Below, piece after piece: positions 11,799 to 23,995 of a stretch of 64,000 nt of DNA. The notes under the pieces are model-generated. The model was given only the letters and a program-made list of their open reading frames with translations. It was not told the origin of the DNA and did no database searches. Source of the DNA: Coprinellus micaceus. Its lineage: Eukaryota; Basidiomycota; Agaricomycetes; Agaricales; Psathyrellaceae. The DNA is taken from assembly GCA_951394405.1 (NCBI GenBank), contig OX596335.1, forward strand, positions 186,001-250,000, written 5' to 3'. The translations under genes and the position numbers were made by a program. Within the stretch, counting starts at the first letter, position 1; the number at the start of each line of letters is the position of its first letter.

Positions 11799-12563
11799 TC
11801 ATGAGAATACATCTAAACTAATGGGAGATATGTGGATCAAGGGCAGCGAGGGCTGGTGAATGTCTGGGTAACGACGTCTGGGTACATGGCGGTGGTGGAT
11901 GATGTCGTCGGTGGTTATGGCTATTGCCATTGCAAATTGTGCATCTTCCACCGCTTCGAGGGACCCCTGCTCGGCACCTGCCGCTTCGCCGTCTTCCACC
12001 TCAGAAAGCGCGAGGGTCTGCCCTGCGCCCTCTTCGCCGTTCTCGGCATCCCGACGTGCTGACGTCCGATGACTGCGTGGTGGACGCGCCGCAGAGTTGA
12101 CTCGAACGACGGAGGCTTGACTCGTAGAAATGTTGGAACCTCCTGGGACGGAGAGCATACGGTAGAGGAGAGGTTGCGCAAGAGGCTGTGGTGCCTTCTT
12201 CGATTGCTTGCTCGATGATGAAGTATTGGAAGAGATGGCCGATCCAAACGATCGGATAGGCTGATAGGTTGTCCACCATCGAGAATCAACGGAGTTCACG
12301 CTTTGGAAAGAGGGGGTCGAGGAACCCCTGAAGATGCCGTCGAAGACCCTGCCTCGCCTACGGCGACTCCTTGTCCTAGGCGTCACTGGGGAGCGTCGAG
12401 AGCTCGTGCATTTCGCGGATGATGGTCGGGAAACGATAACGCGTGCTTGCATCGGTATCGAGAGAGAGAGGGATGGCGGACCCGAGCCTGGCTTAGCGCC
12501 CGAGGTGGGTGGAGTTGTGGGCGAGGATTCCTCGAGAATGGTGCTGAGTGTTGAGTGTGGCAT
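11799..12563 (-). CDS. Hypothetical serine-rich protein
   Basis: A single open frame of about 254 residues from ATG at 12563. The N-terminal half is Ser/Pro/Arg-rich and of low complexity (for example TPRTRSRRRRGRVFDGI), followed by an acidic patch (ALSEVEDGEAAGAEQGSLEA) and a short less biased C-terminus. There is no signal peptide or obvious domain. A TATATAT stretch at about 12629-12637 lies roughly 65 bases upstream on the coding strand, which favours this start. I do not recognise the family; an intrinsically disordered regulatory protein is one possibility, and a chance open frame is another. Confidence 0.5.
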   Translation of the reverse strand: MPHSTLSTILEESSPTTPPTSGAKPGSGPPSLSLSIPMQARVIVSRPSSAKCTSSRRSPVTPRTRSRRRRGRVFDGIFRGSSTPSFQSVNSVDSRWWTTYQPIRSFGSAISSNTSSSSKQSKKAPQPLAQPLLYRMLSVPGGSNISTSQASVVRVNSAARPPRSHRTSARRDAENGEEGAGQTLALSEVEDGEAAGAEQGSLEAVEDAQFAMAIAITTDDIIHHRHVPRRRYPDIHQPSLPLIHISPISLDVFS

Positions 12564-12628
12564 GGTTGTTTGTGCTCTACAGTGATTGTAGTGGGGTATG
12601 ATGCACCACCTCGCAACGCAGAATCCAG

Positions 12629-12637
12629 ACATATATA
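12629..12637 (-). promoter_or_regulatory. TATA-like element of the hypothetical serine-rich gene
   Basis: An alternating TA stretch about 65-75 bases upstream of the ATG at 12563, read on the minus strand. Confidence 0.4.
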
Positions 12638-12639
12638 TC

Positions 12640-13562
12640 AAGCCATGTCACTGCCCAAGCGTGTAGAAACCATCCTCCGACTTTGCGTCAGGATGATGGT
12701 CTCATCCCGGGGACAAAAAGGCGAAATGACGTTGAAACCTTATAGCTGAAGCACTGCCATCCTACGGTGAAACGCCACCCCGGCGGTTCGGAGACCCAGA
12801 AGTGACGACACCCAGCTGCTATTCGGCTGAATAAGGGGTTCTCGCGGCAGTATCCTCTTCTTCAAAGCAACTCCAGGCGATGAGTGGCTGGGCTGGAGCC
12901 CGAGAGATGAACCTTCGCCTCAGGAATAGGGAGGAAGGTTGAAAGCGAGTAGAACGGAGGACGAATGTGTGCGGTGATACTCGGAAGTAAGCCCATCAGG
13001 TTTGGAAATTCCTTCAAAACAAATGAAGTCAAACAAGTCGCAAATATTTCATAGTACGAGCCGGTGCGGTGTCCTTGGGCTCGTGGCAGTCAAGCTTTCG
13101 GCGTGTCGTGTTTCTGAACCCATGGTACCAGTCAATAATCCCCAAGGACGGCGTGGTACGCCCTTCATGTCCCTATGCCTCTCAAAATCGAGGGGAAAGA
13201 ATGCTTTGAGGCTTGACCGCTTGAGCCACCGATCATTTTCAAATTGCTGTGCCCCAGATCACTTCAAATGATGGAATCTGAAGAGTCGAAGCCTTCGTTT
13301 TGCCTTCGTTACAGTTTCAGAGGCACGCTTTCAGCTCGAGCAGGAGAGGGAGAGTATTCAGCGAAATGTGCGACGACCTCCGACGAAGCACCCCTAGCAC
13401 TGGCGATATCATCACGTCCTATTCATTCGGTTAGTGTTCAACCGGGATGAATGTAGAAGGTCTGAGAAGCTCAAAACAAAGTTAGATGCGTCTTTAATTT
13501 CTGAAGGCTCGTTATTGTGGTTGAGGATACGCGAACACCTTCATATTTCTGGAGATAGACCC
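12640..13562. other. Intergenic region left of the 620-bp TIR element
   Basis: About 900 bases with only short frames on both strands. Nothing recognised. Confidence 0.35.
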
Positions 13563-13571
13563 ATACTCATC
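13563..13571. repeat. Left target-site duplication (9 bp) of the 620-bp TIR element
   Basis: ATACTCATC here is repeated exactly at 14192-14200, directly outside the two inverted ends. Confidence 0.8.
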
Positions 13572-14191
13572 GGATAATGTAATTGGGCAACCCGGTTACC
13601 GCGCTGTAACCCGGGTTGCCGTAACATTTGGCGTGTACGATGTTTGTGCAAGCTTGGTTGATTCCCCGTGCCATCACCGGGATTTCGGCGATGGCGCGAC
13701 TTGGGCGGGAGTGAGCGGCAGGTGATGGCAGCGCCCTGGCGAGCAAGGACGACGCTAGAGGCCAGTATTCGACGACCACGGGGAAGAATAATATGAATAT
13801 CATGAGCCTTAATCTACTCGCTTGACATGGTGACGAGTATCACGCATCACGCGCAAAAACACTGGAGATAAGGACATCTCCTGCTCATTCCCGCCTCACG
13901 CATTCATCCTGGGCTACCGACGTCCTTCGTGCATGCGGATTAGAATTGAAAATGTCCTAACATCGAATAATACTCCTAGAATACATTTTCTACTACTGAA
14001 GTAAACTCCACAACCGCCAATCTCAGCTTCAACAACACAAGGCGGGATGTGGAGGTTCCGCTGAGCGCGCTCTTTCCTTCTAAGGCCTTGAGCGCTTTCT
14101 CACCCGGAATCGAGGTCCGCCGCCATCACCGGACTTGCAACCGGGTTGGCAAATAACAAAAGACAAACCGGGTTGCCCAATTGCATTATCC
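13572..14191. mobile_element. 620-bp non-autonomous TIR DNA transposon (MITE-like), 9-bp TSD
   Basis: The ends are 26-bp inverted repeats at 13572-13597 and 14166-14191 with one mismatch; each begins GGATAATG and contains GGGCAACCCGGTT. A perfect 9-bp duplication (ATACTCATC) flanks the element. Subterminal copies of the CAACCCGGTT word recur inside in both orientations: a hairpin-forming pair near 13585-13618 and another copy near 14137-14150. There is no transposase frame, so it must depend on an element elsewhere. A 9-bp duplication is typical of Mutator-like elements, but superfamily assignment from length alone is inference. It sits in intergenic DNA between a hypothetical gene and MFS permease 2. 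Confidence 0.82.
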
Positions 14192-14200
14192 ATACTCATC
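14192..14200. repeat. Right target-site duplication (9 bp) of the 620-bp TIR element
   Basis: Exact repeat of 13563-13571. Confidence 0.8.
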
Positions 14201-15874
14201 AATACCACAGTCCTGCGGGCTCAGTTCGCAGATATTCTCTGGCCTCTCCCAAAATAGGCGCCTCGTAACGTATATCTTACGTGCTTCAGCACATCCGGAA
14301 CTTGAAGTCTCCAACGCAAGGACTTTTGTGGTGGCTCCTCACTCCCCCGTGTTTGACAACCGAAGCCCGGCGGTGGCGTATTCATAGTTTTGATAGTGTA
14401 GCGCTCGGATGACATCCTGTCGAGATCTCTTTGCCAACTCCTGCCATCTCACGAAGTCATATCCGCCTTACCCTCGCGCTAGTAAACGCTAGAGAGAGTA
14501 ACGGCAGCCCCTTGAGTCAACTCCATAGGACGGTAACCCCCATCCGCCGCAGGTTCATTTATAAACGGGGAAGGAGAACGTCCGAAGTCATGAAGTGGAG
14601 GCGTCGAAGCTCCCAAGCCAGGTGGAATACTGACTACCCCTCTCCCTCGAACACATCAGCCAGGTGCTGGGTTCTTCAGGAGAATACACGGCTTCTCTGT
14701 GAAATGTGTCTTGGCACTTCTTCTGAGAAGTAGGGAAAAGGAAGCGCTTGTGAGACAGGTATTCGCCCGGACAACGAGGTCTTCCCGCGCGATGGCACTC
14801 AGGCTAATTCTCGGATTGAGCGCCCATGAGGTCGTGTCCCTAATATGCTGCGTACTGGACCGGCGAGTTCTTCGCAGCAGAGGTGGGTTTGACATACCCA
14901 TCTCAGGATTGCCGCAAGGCTATTATTCCGGGAGAAGTTTCAATGAAGGTAGGGGGGCTGAAACTATTTTGAAGAGCATCCCTATTAGCCATAGGTAGTG
15001 CAATTGAGACGGTCGCGAAAGGCTGACGTTCCGATCGGAATTCTGTTTTCCTGGAAGTGAAGGATCGCTTTACGCCCTCATTGTATTGAGCTTCGAACGT
15101 TGATATGGTCAGACGACCCGCTGTCCAAGACCGCAACACTTCAGAACATACCATGCGAGAGGGAAGCTCCTGAACAGGAATACATACAGGTACCAGAACA
15201 AGGCACATCTTTGAGACATAGCTTTCCGTCCTGGGGCCTCCTAACTGTGAGTACCGGATATCTGTCGCTCAACCTCTGACTTCGGTACAGGTTGCCTTAC
15301 AACAAAAAGCCCGGCGAGATATTCAATTTGCGCGAGCATACCAAGAGCGCTTCCGCTGCCTTGTACTTTCAGTACCTTGTTCTTTTCTAGACATCATCAT
15401 CCCTCACTCGCACTTCGTCGGGGCTATTGACAGAATTGAGTCGGGGGGGCGCCATCCAGCAATTCACTCACTTGCAGTATTCCCGAGCTTCGCCTCAATT
15501 GGATCAGCTCCGACATGGAGTCTCAACGAGCTTCTTCCGGGGCCGCGCCTCTTTCGGCGGCCCCAGATCGCACAGGCCCCGAAAGAATATTTCCTATATT
15601 TTGATTGGTGGCTCACACCGTGTCCTGGAGTGAGGCAAGAAAGATTACAACACAAAGCAGCCATGACCACGCGTAACCTCGTCACGAGTGCTTGGGTCGC
15701 CCAGATATCTATCGAAGAAGCTCCCAAGAGGCGATTCTTTGGGAAGGAACTCCAGCGGTATTGGCTGGGTCGTGTTGGATACTTAAAGGGATACCAATAC
15801 ATACCGTCCTGCAGGGCACTCCATTCAATTGTTTCTCCTCCCTCGTCACCCAAGCCGCTCAATTATCAAGCGAA
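14201..15874. other. Intergenic region upstream of MFS permease 2
   Basis: About 1.7 kb holding only short open frames of under about 130 codons that lack splice continuity or recognisable motifs. The right end must contain the promoter of permease 2. Nothing else recognised. Confidence 0.35.
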
Positions 15875-18261
15875 ATGGACTCACCCGTCAAGGAAAAGGC
15901 GATTATCGAGTCTCCAGTTGAGGAGAAAGCCAGTAGTCTAGTCTCGGCCTCATCATCAGCACCCGCACCTGCTGGGCCAGTTATCGACCCACTCGCAGAG
16001 AAACGGCTGGTCAAAAAGCTCGATTGGATTCTCTTACCCTTGTTCACATCGATTTGTAAGTGCGCCCGTACACCACGGCGGTCTGATAGACGCTCATCAG
16101 GCGCTCGTCGTCGGGATCAGATGTCTGCAACTTCATCGACCGGACGTCCATAGGTGAGTAGGCCGATCAAGCCACATACCCAACCCTTCCTGATCACCCT
16201 TCCCCTCAGGTAACGCCAAAGTGGCTGGGTTAGAGAAGGACCTCGGCATGCACGGGGCGCAACTCAATGTCGCACTGACCATTTTCTACATCTTCGTGAG
16301 CCTTCATCCCACCCGACGTTGACGATATTGACTTACGCGTTCATCGTAGTACGTCATCGCAGACATCCCTTCCAACCTAATGCTCAAGCAGTTCGGGTCG
16401 ATTTGGCTCGCGTTCCTCGTCATCGGTTTCGGAATTGTCTCGCTATTCTCGGCATTCCTCCACAACAATGCGGGATTGATCGCGAGCAGGGTATTCCTGG
16501 GCCTGACTGAGGGTGGTACACTGGTAAGCACTTGCCCATTCCATGGTAGACGAATTTCAACCCACCCTTCAATAACACAGGCAGGTCTCATCTACGTGAT
16601 GTCGAGAGTACGTCACCATCATCCATCCTCCTTCCACGAGCTTAAACTCACCGTGTCCGACGCGTCCCAGTACTACCGAAAACACGAACTCGTCCTCCGA
16701 GTCGGGATATTCTTCGGCATTGGCCCGAGCATAGCTGGAGCGTGTAAGTTGTTTACCCGGTCTGGTGACCGTGACCCACTAACGCCTACATCGTGGATAT
16801 AAGTCGGAGGATTGTTGGCATCAGGACTTCTCAAGCTTCAGGATATGGGAAGCGTCAAGACGTGGAGAAAGGTACGTGGAGTGAATAAAAAGAGTAAAAT
16901 TGAGCCTCACGCTGACGACGATGGGCGGACTCGGGTAGATATTCCTGGTTGAAGGTGCGTCAGCTTTTGGGGATTCAGGGTTCTATGGAGTCGAACTCAC
17001 CCTGGGTCGTATCTTTGGCTTCATCCCACAACAGGTCTCATTACGACGATATTTGGAATAGTCCTTCTCTTCATCGTCCCAGAAGACCCAAGCAAATCCA
17101 GAATTCTGAATGATGAAGAACGGAAACTCGCTATGCAACGCATCGACGCGGAGCAGATCATCAAGAGCCAAGGACAGAAGGAGAAGACAACCCTCAAGCT
17201 TGTGCTGAGGTCGTTTAACCTAATGGTGAGCGCTTCTCTCCGGGCCCCAGCGATTCGATATCGAGGAGCCAAGGCTAACCGAAACTCCGTTGGATACGTT
17301 CAGACGACTTCTTGCACATTATGCTTCGTCCTTCTGAACATGTCATTCCAAGGCCTGAGTCTGTTCCTCCCTTCTGTGATCAGAAGTTGTGAGTCTTCGC
17401 CTTCCAATAATTTGTTTGATGGAAACTCACCGAATTGAAATCGGACGCCGTATAGTGGGAACCTACAGTAAGTCACTTCTCGAATACCAACTCTTGGAAC
17501 TCAGCTTACCGGCCGCCATCCCCTCCTATAGGCACAATCGAGGTCCAACTCCGAACCGTGCCCCCATACCTGGCCAGCGCCGCTTGGGTCATAATAAACG
17601 CCTACATCTCCCAACGCCTCCGACTTCGCTTCCTCCCCCTCCTCTACAACGTCCTCATCGTCGTGGTCGGCTACACCATCTCCGTTACATCACACAACTC
17701 CCAAGCCCGGTACGCCGCATGCTTCTTGATGATTATGGGAGGCTCCGTGGGCGGTCCGATGGTAAGTCCTGAGTAGCCTTGGCTTCCCTTCTATTTGACG
17801 AACCCAACCAACCAATACTGACCGGAACTCTCCGTTTTGCATTCACTTCCCAATCCTACGCAGCTCGTGACATGGGCAACCGACAACGCCGCGCCCGACA
17901 CCATGAGAGCCGTCGTCACTGCTGCGGTCCCCGGAATCGGAGCGTTCGGTGCAGTCATGGCGTACGTCCCTATATTTTTCCCTGCTCCAAGCGCCCGTCT
18001 ATCGCACACATGATCTAACATCCCCGTTGCAGTGTCTGGACATACGCCCCAGGCGACGCACCCGACTACCGCAAAGGCAACCTTGCCAACCTCTCGTGCT
18101 GTTCCGCGATCGTAGTCATCGTCTCCCTCACCGCTCTATACGTGAGGTGGGAGAACAAAAAGCGCGAACGGGGAGAGCGGGATCACAGGGTTGAGGGGAA
18201 GACAGACGATGAGCTGAGAAACCTGGGGTACAAGCACCCTCAGTTCCGGTACCAAATCTGA
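15875..18261 (+). CDS. MFS transporter 2, anion:cation symporter (allantoate permease-like) family
   Basis: About a dozen short exons join in frame from ATG at 15875 to TGA at 18261. The N-terminus has the family signature AEKRLVKKLDWILLPLFTSI; later come NFIDRTSIGNAKVAGLEKD, ADIPSNLMLKQFGSIWLAFL, GLIASRVFLGLTEGGTL, YYRKHELVLRVGIFFG, FIVPEDPSKS, MSFQGLSLFLPSVIRS, STIEVQLRTVPPYLASAAW and DAPDYRKGNLANL, ending GYKHPQFRYQI. A tiny exon between about 17456 and 17467 encodes LGTY. Predicted to be a twelve-helix plasma-membrane proton-coupled importer of an organic anion; substrate unknown. Compared with its paralogues it lacks the intron that splits IDR|TSIG, and the one splitting AR|YAA. Confidence 0.88.
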
Positions 18262-18405
18262 GCGAGAGGACCACGTTCTCGCATTCGATATCGTAGTTTC
18301 ACTCGCAATGCACTGTATGTATACCATTAGCAAGGTCTGGTCAAAAACAATTCATTTTCAACCTTAGACAAGTAGGTAGCGTCACTTCAAGGCGGCTGAT
18401 CCACC

Positions 18406-20756
18406 TTAGAGAGTGAACCGCGAGTTTAAATCCTGGGGTTGTGCGTCAGCATTGAAGCGGAATTCTAGTCGAAAGGGGACTCACTATAGGGTGCGTACAA
18501 CTAATCTGCGCCTTCTGGTTATACTCCGGAATGAGGATCTCCCTCAGGTGAGCGAGGAGCTCTTCATACGTTTGGCTTGGATCGTTTTCTGGGCGGGTGT
18601 CAGCCTTCCTAACACCTTAGCCAGTCGAGGGGGAGAAACGTACTTAGACTCCGAACCAACGCCTATTGACCCTAGTGTGAGTTTCAAGGATCTGGTGTCG
18701 TTAGGAAAACACACGTACGTTACTCATAGCGCCGACCGCGACCCCGCCCTTGAAGGTATCAGCGGACGTCTCGTCGTCTTTGCACGCGGAAAAACAGATC
18801 TATATATCAATACCCAGCGTCAGCAACAGGCCACTACCCCGGCAAACGCGGCTGAGAAGGGGAAGGAGAAAGATACTCACGACATCAGCACTTGGCGCCA
18901 CACCTCTCTTCAATGCCCTCCTCGAAACGTGTCGCATGCTCCGAAGACGTCCGTGGGCGGAGTGCTACCAACCAGATCGCGTTAGCACTCCCTAGTCAAT
19001 AGTGACAACCTTAGACTCACAATGTAAGGGAGGTCAAGTACAGTCCCCGAGTGACACGACTGCGTTCAAACGTCCGTCAGTTTATCGAGCGGGTAACGGG
19101 GAAGAGAGGGAGAGAAACGCACGTCGAATATCGCAGTCAGCCTACACCCAGGCGGTAGGTTCTGCACGAGCGCTTGGTACAGCTCATCATCGATAATATC
19201 CCCCGCTTTGTGAAAGTCCACAGGGAAGATCGCTACAGGTTCGCATTTAGGCCACCCACATTCGCTAATCACGTAGAGATCGGTTAAAACGCACTCTCAT
19301 CCACACCATCCACCTCCCTCCCACTCGCATCCGGACTCTGCCCCCCATGCCCCGAATAATGAAAGAACAACGAATCATCCTTCCTCGCACCCTGCACCAA
19401 CCACATCATCGCCTGGAACATCTCCTTCCTCGTCGGCAGCGTATTCTTCCGATCGTCGTCTGTAAGTAGCAAGATGTTCGAGGGGTGGAACCCGTAAGAC
19501 TGAACGAGGAAATCCCGCATATGCCTCGCATCGTTCGCGCATCCTTTGAGCTCGTCTTTCTGCCCGAGGTAGTTGATGCCGATCTGTAAATGCGTGAGCT
19601 TTAGCGTTTGATCCTCGATAAGAGAGCCGTAAGGGGTGTAGCACTGATGGAGGGAGGACGAGACGGATAAATAGGAACTCACACAAACAGCCTTCTTAGT
19701 CCCTCTACACCGACTCGCGCACCACTTCGGGTTCGGAGGGAGAACCTTGAAATAGCTCTGCAAGAACTCGTCGAGCCCTTGGCCCTGCTGCGCTTGGGAA
19801 CCATGGCTTAGGGCGTTGATGAGCGGGACGACCTGGCCTGCATGGCCGTGCCCTGCCGTGGTTCCGTGGTGTGTCGGCACCATTCCCCCACTTCCTGGGC
19901 CATACGCCCCTCCCTCGCCCCCACCTCCGTAACCGCCTCCCACTCCACCGTAAGTCGACGGCATCGCATTTGCACTCGCTAACGCGTGCTCCCCACCCGC
20001 CAACCCTCCCTGGCCACCCACAATCCCACCCTGGGGCTGCGTAGCCTGGACCTGGTACCCCGGTGCGTTCTGCGACAGGGGGTCGTCCTGAGGTCGGGCC
20101 CTGGAGATCGGGTACCTGTCGTATGGATGCCCGACACGCCCATGCCCAGTGGTTGTGGTGGAAGCGCCGTTGTAGTACTGAGGCGAAGGAGGGAAGACGG
20201 GCGAGTGCCCGGTGGCTTGGACTTGGTACCCTGGGGGGTTGACGACGAGGGAGTCATGTGGTGGGCGGGCGCGGTCTCCTCTGTCTAGGGCTTGAGTTGT
20301 AGAGTATGGGTCGTAGGGTTGGGAGTAGTACCCTCCTGCGGGTGCTGTCGTAGCGCTGCTACTAGCTCGATGGCGACGTCGAGAGCGGGACCGACCTCGG
20401 CTTTCTGGGGCGAGATTGGTGGTTGTGGGTGGGTACCGGTGCCCGTCGTACGTCGTAACTCCTTGGGGAGGCGGGACGGAGTGGTCTCGGTGCAGGCGGA
20501 ATCGGCTGTGACTCTTCTTGTTGCGAGGTGGGGAGTATGAGGATGCGCGTCGGAAGAGGCCGAGGCGGCGTCTATGTTTCGAGGACGATCGCGGTCGGGC
20601 GGATTTGGGTAGGACGGCTAGAATGGAAGAGGATACTTGTTGGTGGGATAGGTGCGGGGAGAGGGGAGGACGTACTTCTGGTCTCTACTGGGCTTGGTTG
20701 GCCGATGAGTTTGGGATATTGGGTTATCTCGCTGTCGTGGTAGATAGGAATGACCA
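18406..20756 (-). CDS. MCA1: Type I metacaspase (caspase-like cysteine protease, C14)
   Basis: Built from about nine exons on the minus strand, ending at the stop 18406-18408. The long N-terminal prodomain is Arg/Ser-rich, then Pro/Tyr/Gln/Gly-rich with GYQVQAT repeats, as in fungal type I metacaspases. The peptidase core follows: KKAVCIGINYLGQKDELKGC, LLLTDD, the catalytic His in FFHYSGHGGQ, DETIFPVDF, then the catalytic Cys in DSCHSGTVLDLPY, and ICFSACKDDETSADT. The C-terminus (TYEELLAHLREIL ... CTHPIDLNSRFTL) is typical. Metacaspases are Ca2+-dependent Arg/Lys-specific proteases linked to proteostasis and cell death. No ATG exists in the main prodomain frame, so an intron near 20600-20680 is needed; the start at 20756 is provisional and 20811 is an alternative. 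Exon boundaries around MSNALVRSLKNDP are inferred from frame and homology. Confidence 0.87.
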
Positions 20757-20811
20757 TAATGGCCGTGGGGCGTGGGTTAAACCTAGGATTGTCGTTGAGC
20801 CCCATCCACAT

Positions 20812-22562
20812 TGTCAGTCCGATGAGAACGCGTACGTGGGGAGAGGATCATCTGGGCCTCTGTATAACCAAACAGCGGTCAGAATTTATGATTCCCAAGA
20901 GCGATGCGACCCAGACGCACATCAGAATCCGCTGGGTGGACAGGTCCACTTGCATGTTCTGCTGGGCATACGCCATGGTCTTGTTCTCGAGTGCGAGAGG
21001 ACGAGAGAGTAGAGACGGAGTATGAAAACCTCCTTCACTGGCATATGAAGGAGACCGCAGGGAGAGTCCCCTCTGCCGAGTGACATCATCGTCATCGTGG
21101 TGTGGAGAGAGGACATGAAGGGAAGGAGGAAAGCGGGCGAGTGCCACGGTAGCGATGATGACATCGGTAACCAGTGCAAGCAACAGCCACCGACGGTCCT
21201 GCCTAGCCGGCGGACCGTGTCAGGCCTGGGCGCTTAAAAGGCATCCTTGAAGGAAGTTTCCGGTTGTAGGCACCATACCGCTGCACATGAGATTTGAATA
21301 CAGAGAATATCTCAGCACAAATCTCTCCTTTCGGTGTACGATTCATGCTAGAATCGACTCAGCACCTTGCTAGTAGTCTTTCGTGCACCAACCTCAACAC
21401 AATCTACTTGGGAGATCGCTCGAATTCATATGGGAGGAGACTAAGCTGGGATGGTAGGGGTAGGGAGCAAGGACGCGAGGGATTGCTCACACTCAGGGCG
21501 CGATATTTAATGTGTGACCCCAGCGTGACGTGACAGTTTCGTCACAGATCTCGGGATACCCCGAAATAGAAATGCGACGATCCCACGCAGATCTCGCCCA
21601 TTCGTGTTACGGTGAAACTGTAGTAACTTCAGAGTGCTAATTACGCAGTTTGTAGGACGGAGATCGCATTTAAACTCCCAAAGATAAAGAAGCTACCCGG
21701 TGGAATGGGACGATCCGACTGTTGGACGGTCGCCTAGGGCGCGGGGCTCGTGGATGCACCCAGCAGGATGATGACGGTTCTATCCACGACGCGTCCGCGC
21801 CTACATGAGCTACATGATGCTGAGTGAGCTAGATAGGGGCGCCTGGATTCTGCGTAGCACCACTCCACCGGATCCACAATCAGCAAAAATTGCGCATGTG
21901 AGAACTTAGAAGTCAGAAGTTGGTATTGTCCGCTAAGTAGGACTGCGTCGCATGCATGATCACAACAAGGGCTGCATCGCCTTTCGCCAAAACACATTAC
22001 CGCATATGGGGCCAGTTATTGTGAACCAACCTTGCTTCTGGGTTCTATTTCTGGAGAGATGAACGCATATATATAGCGACTGCGCCTGTAGATACGGGTG
22101 TCCTTCAGGCGCTTAACCTTTTACACCCCCCATCAGCAAGCTTTGTGAACCGAAGGAAGGCCGCTGGTCGACAAAACGGTGTGGGCAGTCTCGCCAAATC
22201 CCGGAGCGTATCGTATGCGCAAGGGGCTTACGCTCCAGATTGCGCAAATAGGCGCCCAGATGCATAAGGATTTTTGACCCCGAATGATGAAACTTCTCAA
22301 ACTTAATCAAGTTAACGAGAACTGCAGAAGGACCCTTGTTCCGACCGCTTTAGGGCTTATCGGTACACCCAGAGCGCCCCTGGCACTGCATCCCCTCCGT
22401 TTGCATGGAACATACGTCAGTCCCTATTATCTCGCGTTTCAGACTTCGCTGAGTTAGGTATTTTTTCTCCAAGCCCCAGCAGGTGAGCCATGAGCCATAA
22501 GATGGGTGAAAGGTGAAGGTTTGCGGCCAACGCTCCACCCATCCTCTACGCTGCCCTTTTTG
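20812..22562. other. Intergenic region between metacaspase and DUF6533-like gene
   Basis: The left part is the metacaspase 5' region; an alternative upstream exon of it near 20850-21040 cannot be excluded. A CATATATATAG motif near 22064-22074 is TATA-like but no gene follows closely on either strand. No coding pattern recognised in the rest. Confidence 0.35.
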
Positions 22563-23995
22563 ATGACTTACTCACCACAGGAACTCAAGGCCCTCGAGAT
22601 CGCAGTAGCGGGGTGGAGGTTACAAGAGGTATGATGAGCTCCCCTGATTCTTGTCTGCGACTTAGAGTCGGAACTGACCCGTTCGACGTAGTACATCACA
22701 TGTTAGCGTCTTACCTCCGGACTCGACATTTATCATGCTAACCCCTTGCATATCAACTGCACTCTATCTCCACCCGCTCAAAATCCACAAGTGCCCTTCT
22801 ACACGTTATATGTGCGTCCTGTAACCCTGGAGTGTTGAAAGAGACAGGGATGAACGCCACCATTGCCGTAGGTCTACCTCTGTCTGATAACGCTGGGTGA
22901 AGAGGTGTCAGATTTGCTATCCGGGAAGGGGAAGACAGGAAAGGCGTTGTTTGCGTTCTTGAAGTACGGCACCATACTTCACATCGCGCTCAGGATTTGC
23001 AGTCAGTTCTTTCCGGTGCTGCCTGTATCATTTCACTGAACTAGAATCAAGCGAGCTACCGAATATATCTTGATATAACCCCGGAGGTGGGCCATGCGCA
23101 ACCTTATTTTTTTTACCAGAGCTGACCCTTTGACAGACCTGCAAGGCACTGTACGTCCTGACTCTTGGTGCGGCCCATATTCATGGTTTGAAGCCCGGCA
23201 ATCTGACTTATAAACGTAACGCAGCAACGCTCTGGTTGATTGCATTGGCTGCAGACGGTATGCCCCTTGGTAACAATTATAATGCAGAACTCCCCGAGCT
23301 GACGCAAGCTCGTTCGAAACAGTAACCCTAGGGCTGTGCGTATCAGCATTGCTGCGACTGGGGCGTACTCAGCTGCTCGGCGTTGTCACCCTATGCTGGG
23401 TGAGTAGTGGTCGCCGTCCTCGAGCTGCCTCATAGCTAACTCTGTTGCACGTAGAGTCTCCCGATTCTCTATCTGATAATTCACCTGATGTGCTATACCC
23501 AAGTTACGGGCGAGTTCCAACTGACTCTATCTCTGATTCACCAGGCTCACTTCACGCAAAACAGTGGAGCCTCTGAACCAGCTGGACAAGGAGCTCGGGT
23601 ACCCGTGCTCTTGCGTGTCTGGAAAAGAGGTAGAAGCGCACCTCCCAGGCGGTAGCGTGGCGATTCTGTCCTACCTCAATTTCGCAAGGGCGGCAGGTGC
23701 GTTGCTTATCCTCCCTGATATTGACCTGCTGACGACGCTATTAGTCTTTATATTCCTTGCAGTACTTACCCTTGCTATTCGCGCGCGGAGACATAAGGGC
23801 GCTCTAACTGGAGCTGTGACCCTTGACGGGGCCGTATATTACACCGCATCGGCAGGTAAGCGCGATCTTCCTCGTCCGAGGACGCTCTCTAACTTCTACG
23901 GGAAATGGAAATCCTGGCCAGCAATACGCCTGTTGTATGCAATTGTGAATACGCCCGCCCTTTTCTCGGTAGGATTGGATTTCTTTCTGCCTTAG
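22563..23995 (+). CDS. DUF6533-like multi-pass membrane protein (3' end uncertain)
   Basis: Exon chaining from ATG at 22563 gives MTYSPQELKALEI, a 10-nt exon (22692-22701), a 20-nt exon (22792-22811) and then VYLCLITLGEEVSDLLSGKG (from 22872). The pattern of an aromatic-rich first helix, an L-G-E-E-V step and a W/K-rich turn followed by a hydrophobic helix is typical of agaric DUF6533 membrane proteins. Later exons encode YLDITPE|TCKALYVLTL, ATLWLIALAADG, VTLGLCVSALLRLG, and a helix-rich segment with LLTTLLVFIFLAVLTLAI followed by GAVYYTA. Function of the family is unknown; it is predicted to span the membrane several times. The exon order up to about 23.86 kb is well supported. The last exons and the stop are not, and coding may run on to about 24.17 kb. 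Confidence 0.68.

Noticed and set aside
13567..13803. 78-codon minus-strand frame inside the 620-bp TIR element as a transposase remnant
   Set aside because: Too short, starts in the TIR and shows no DDE or zinc-finger pattern.
18470..18500. Sequence resembling a phage T7 promoter core (GACTCACTATAGGG)
   Set aside because: On the minus strand these bases are the end of the metacaspase exon CTHPI plus its GTGAGT donor. The upstream TAATAC part is missing, so it is chance similarity and not vector contamination.
18413..18985. 190-codon open frame on the + strand
   Set aside because: It is antisense to the metacaspase C-terminal exons, which have splice sites and family motifs.
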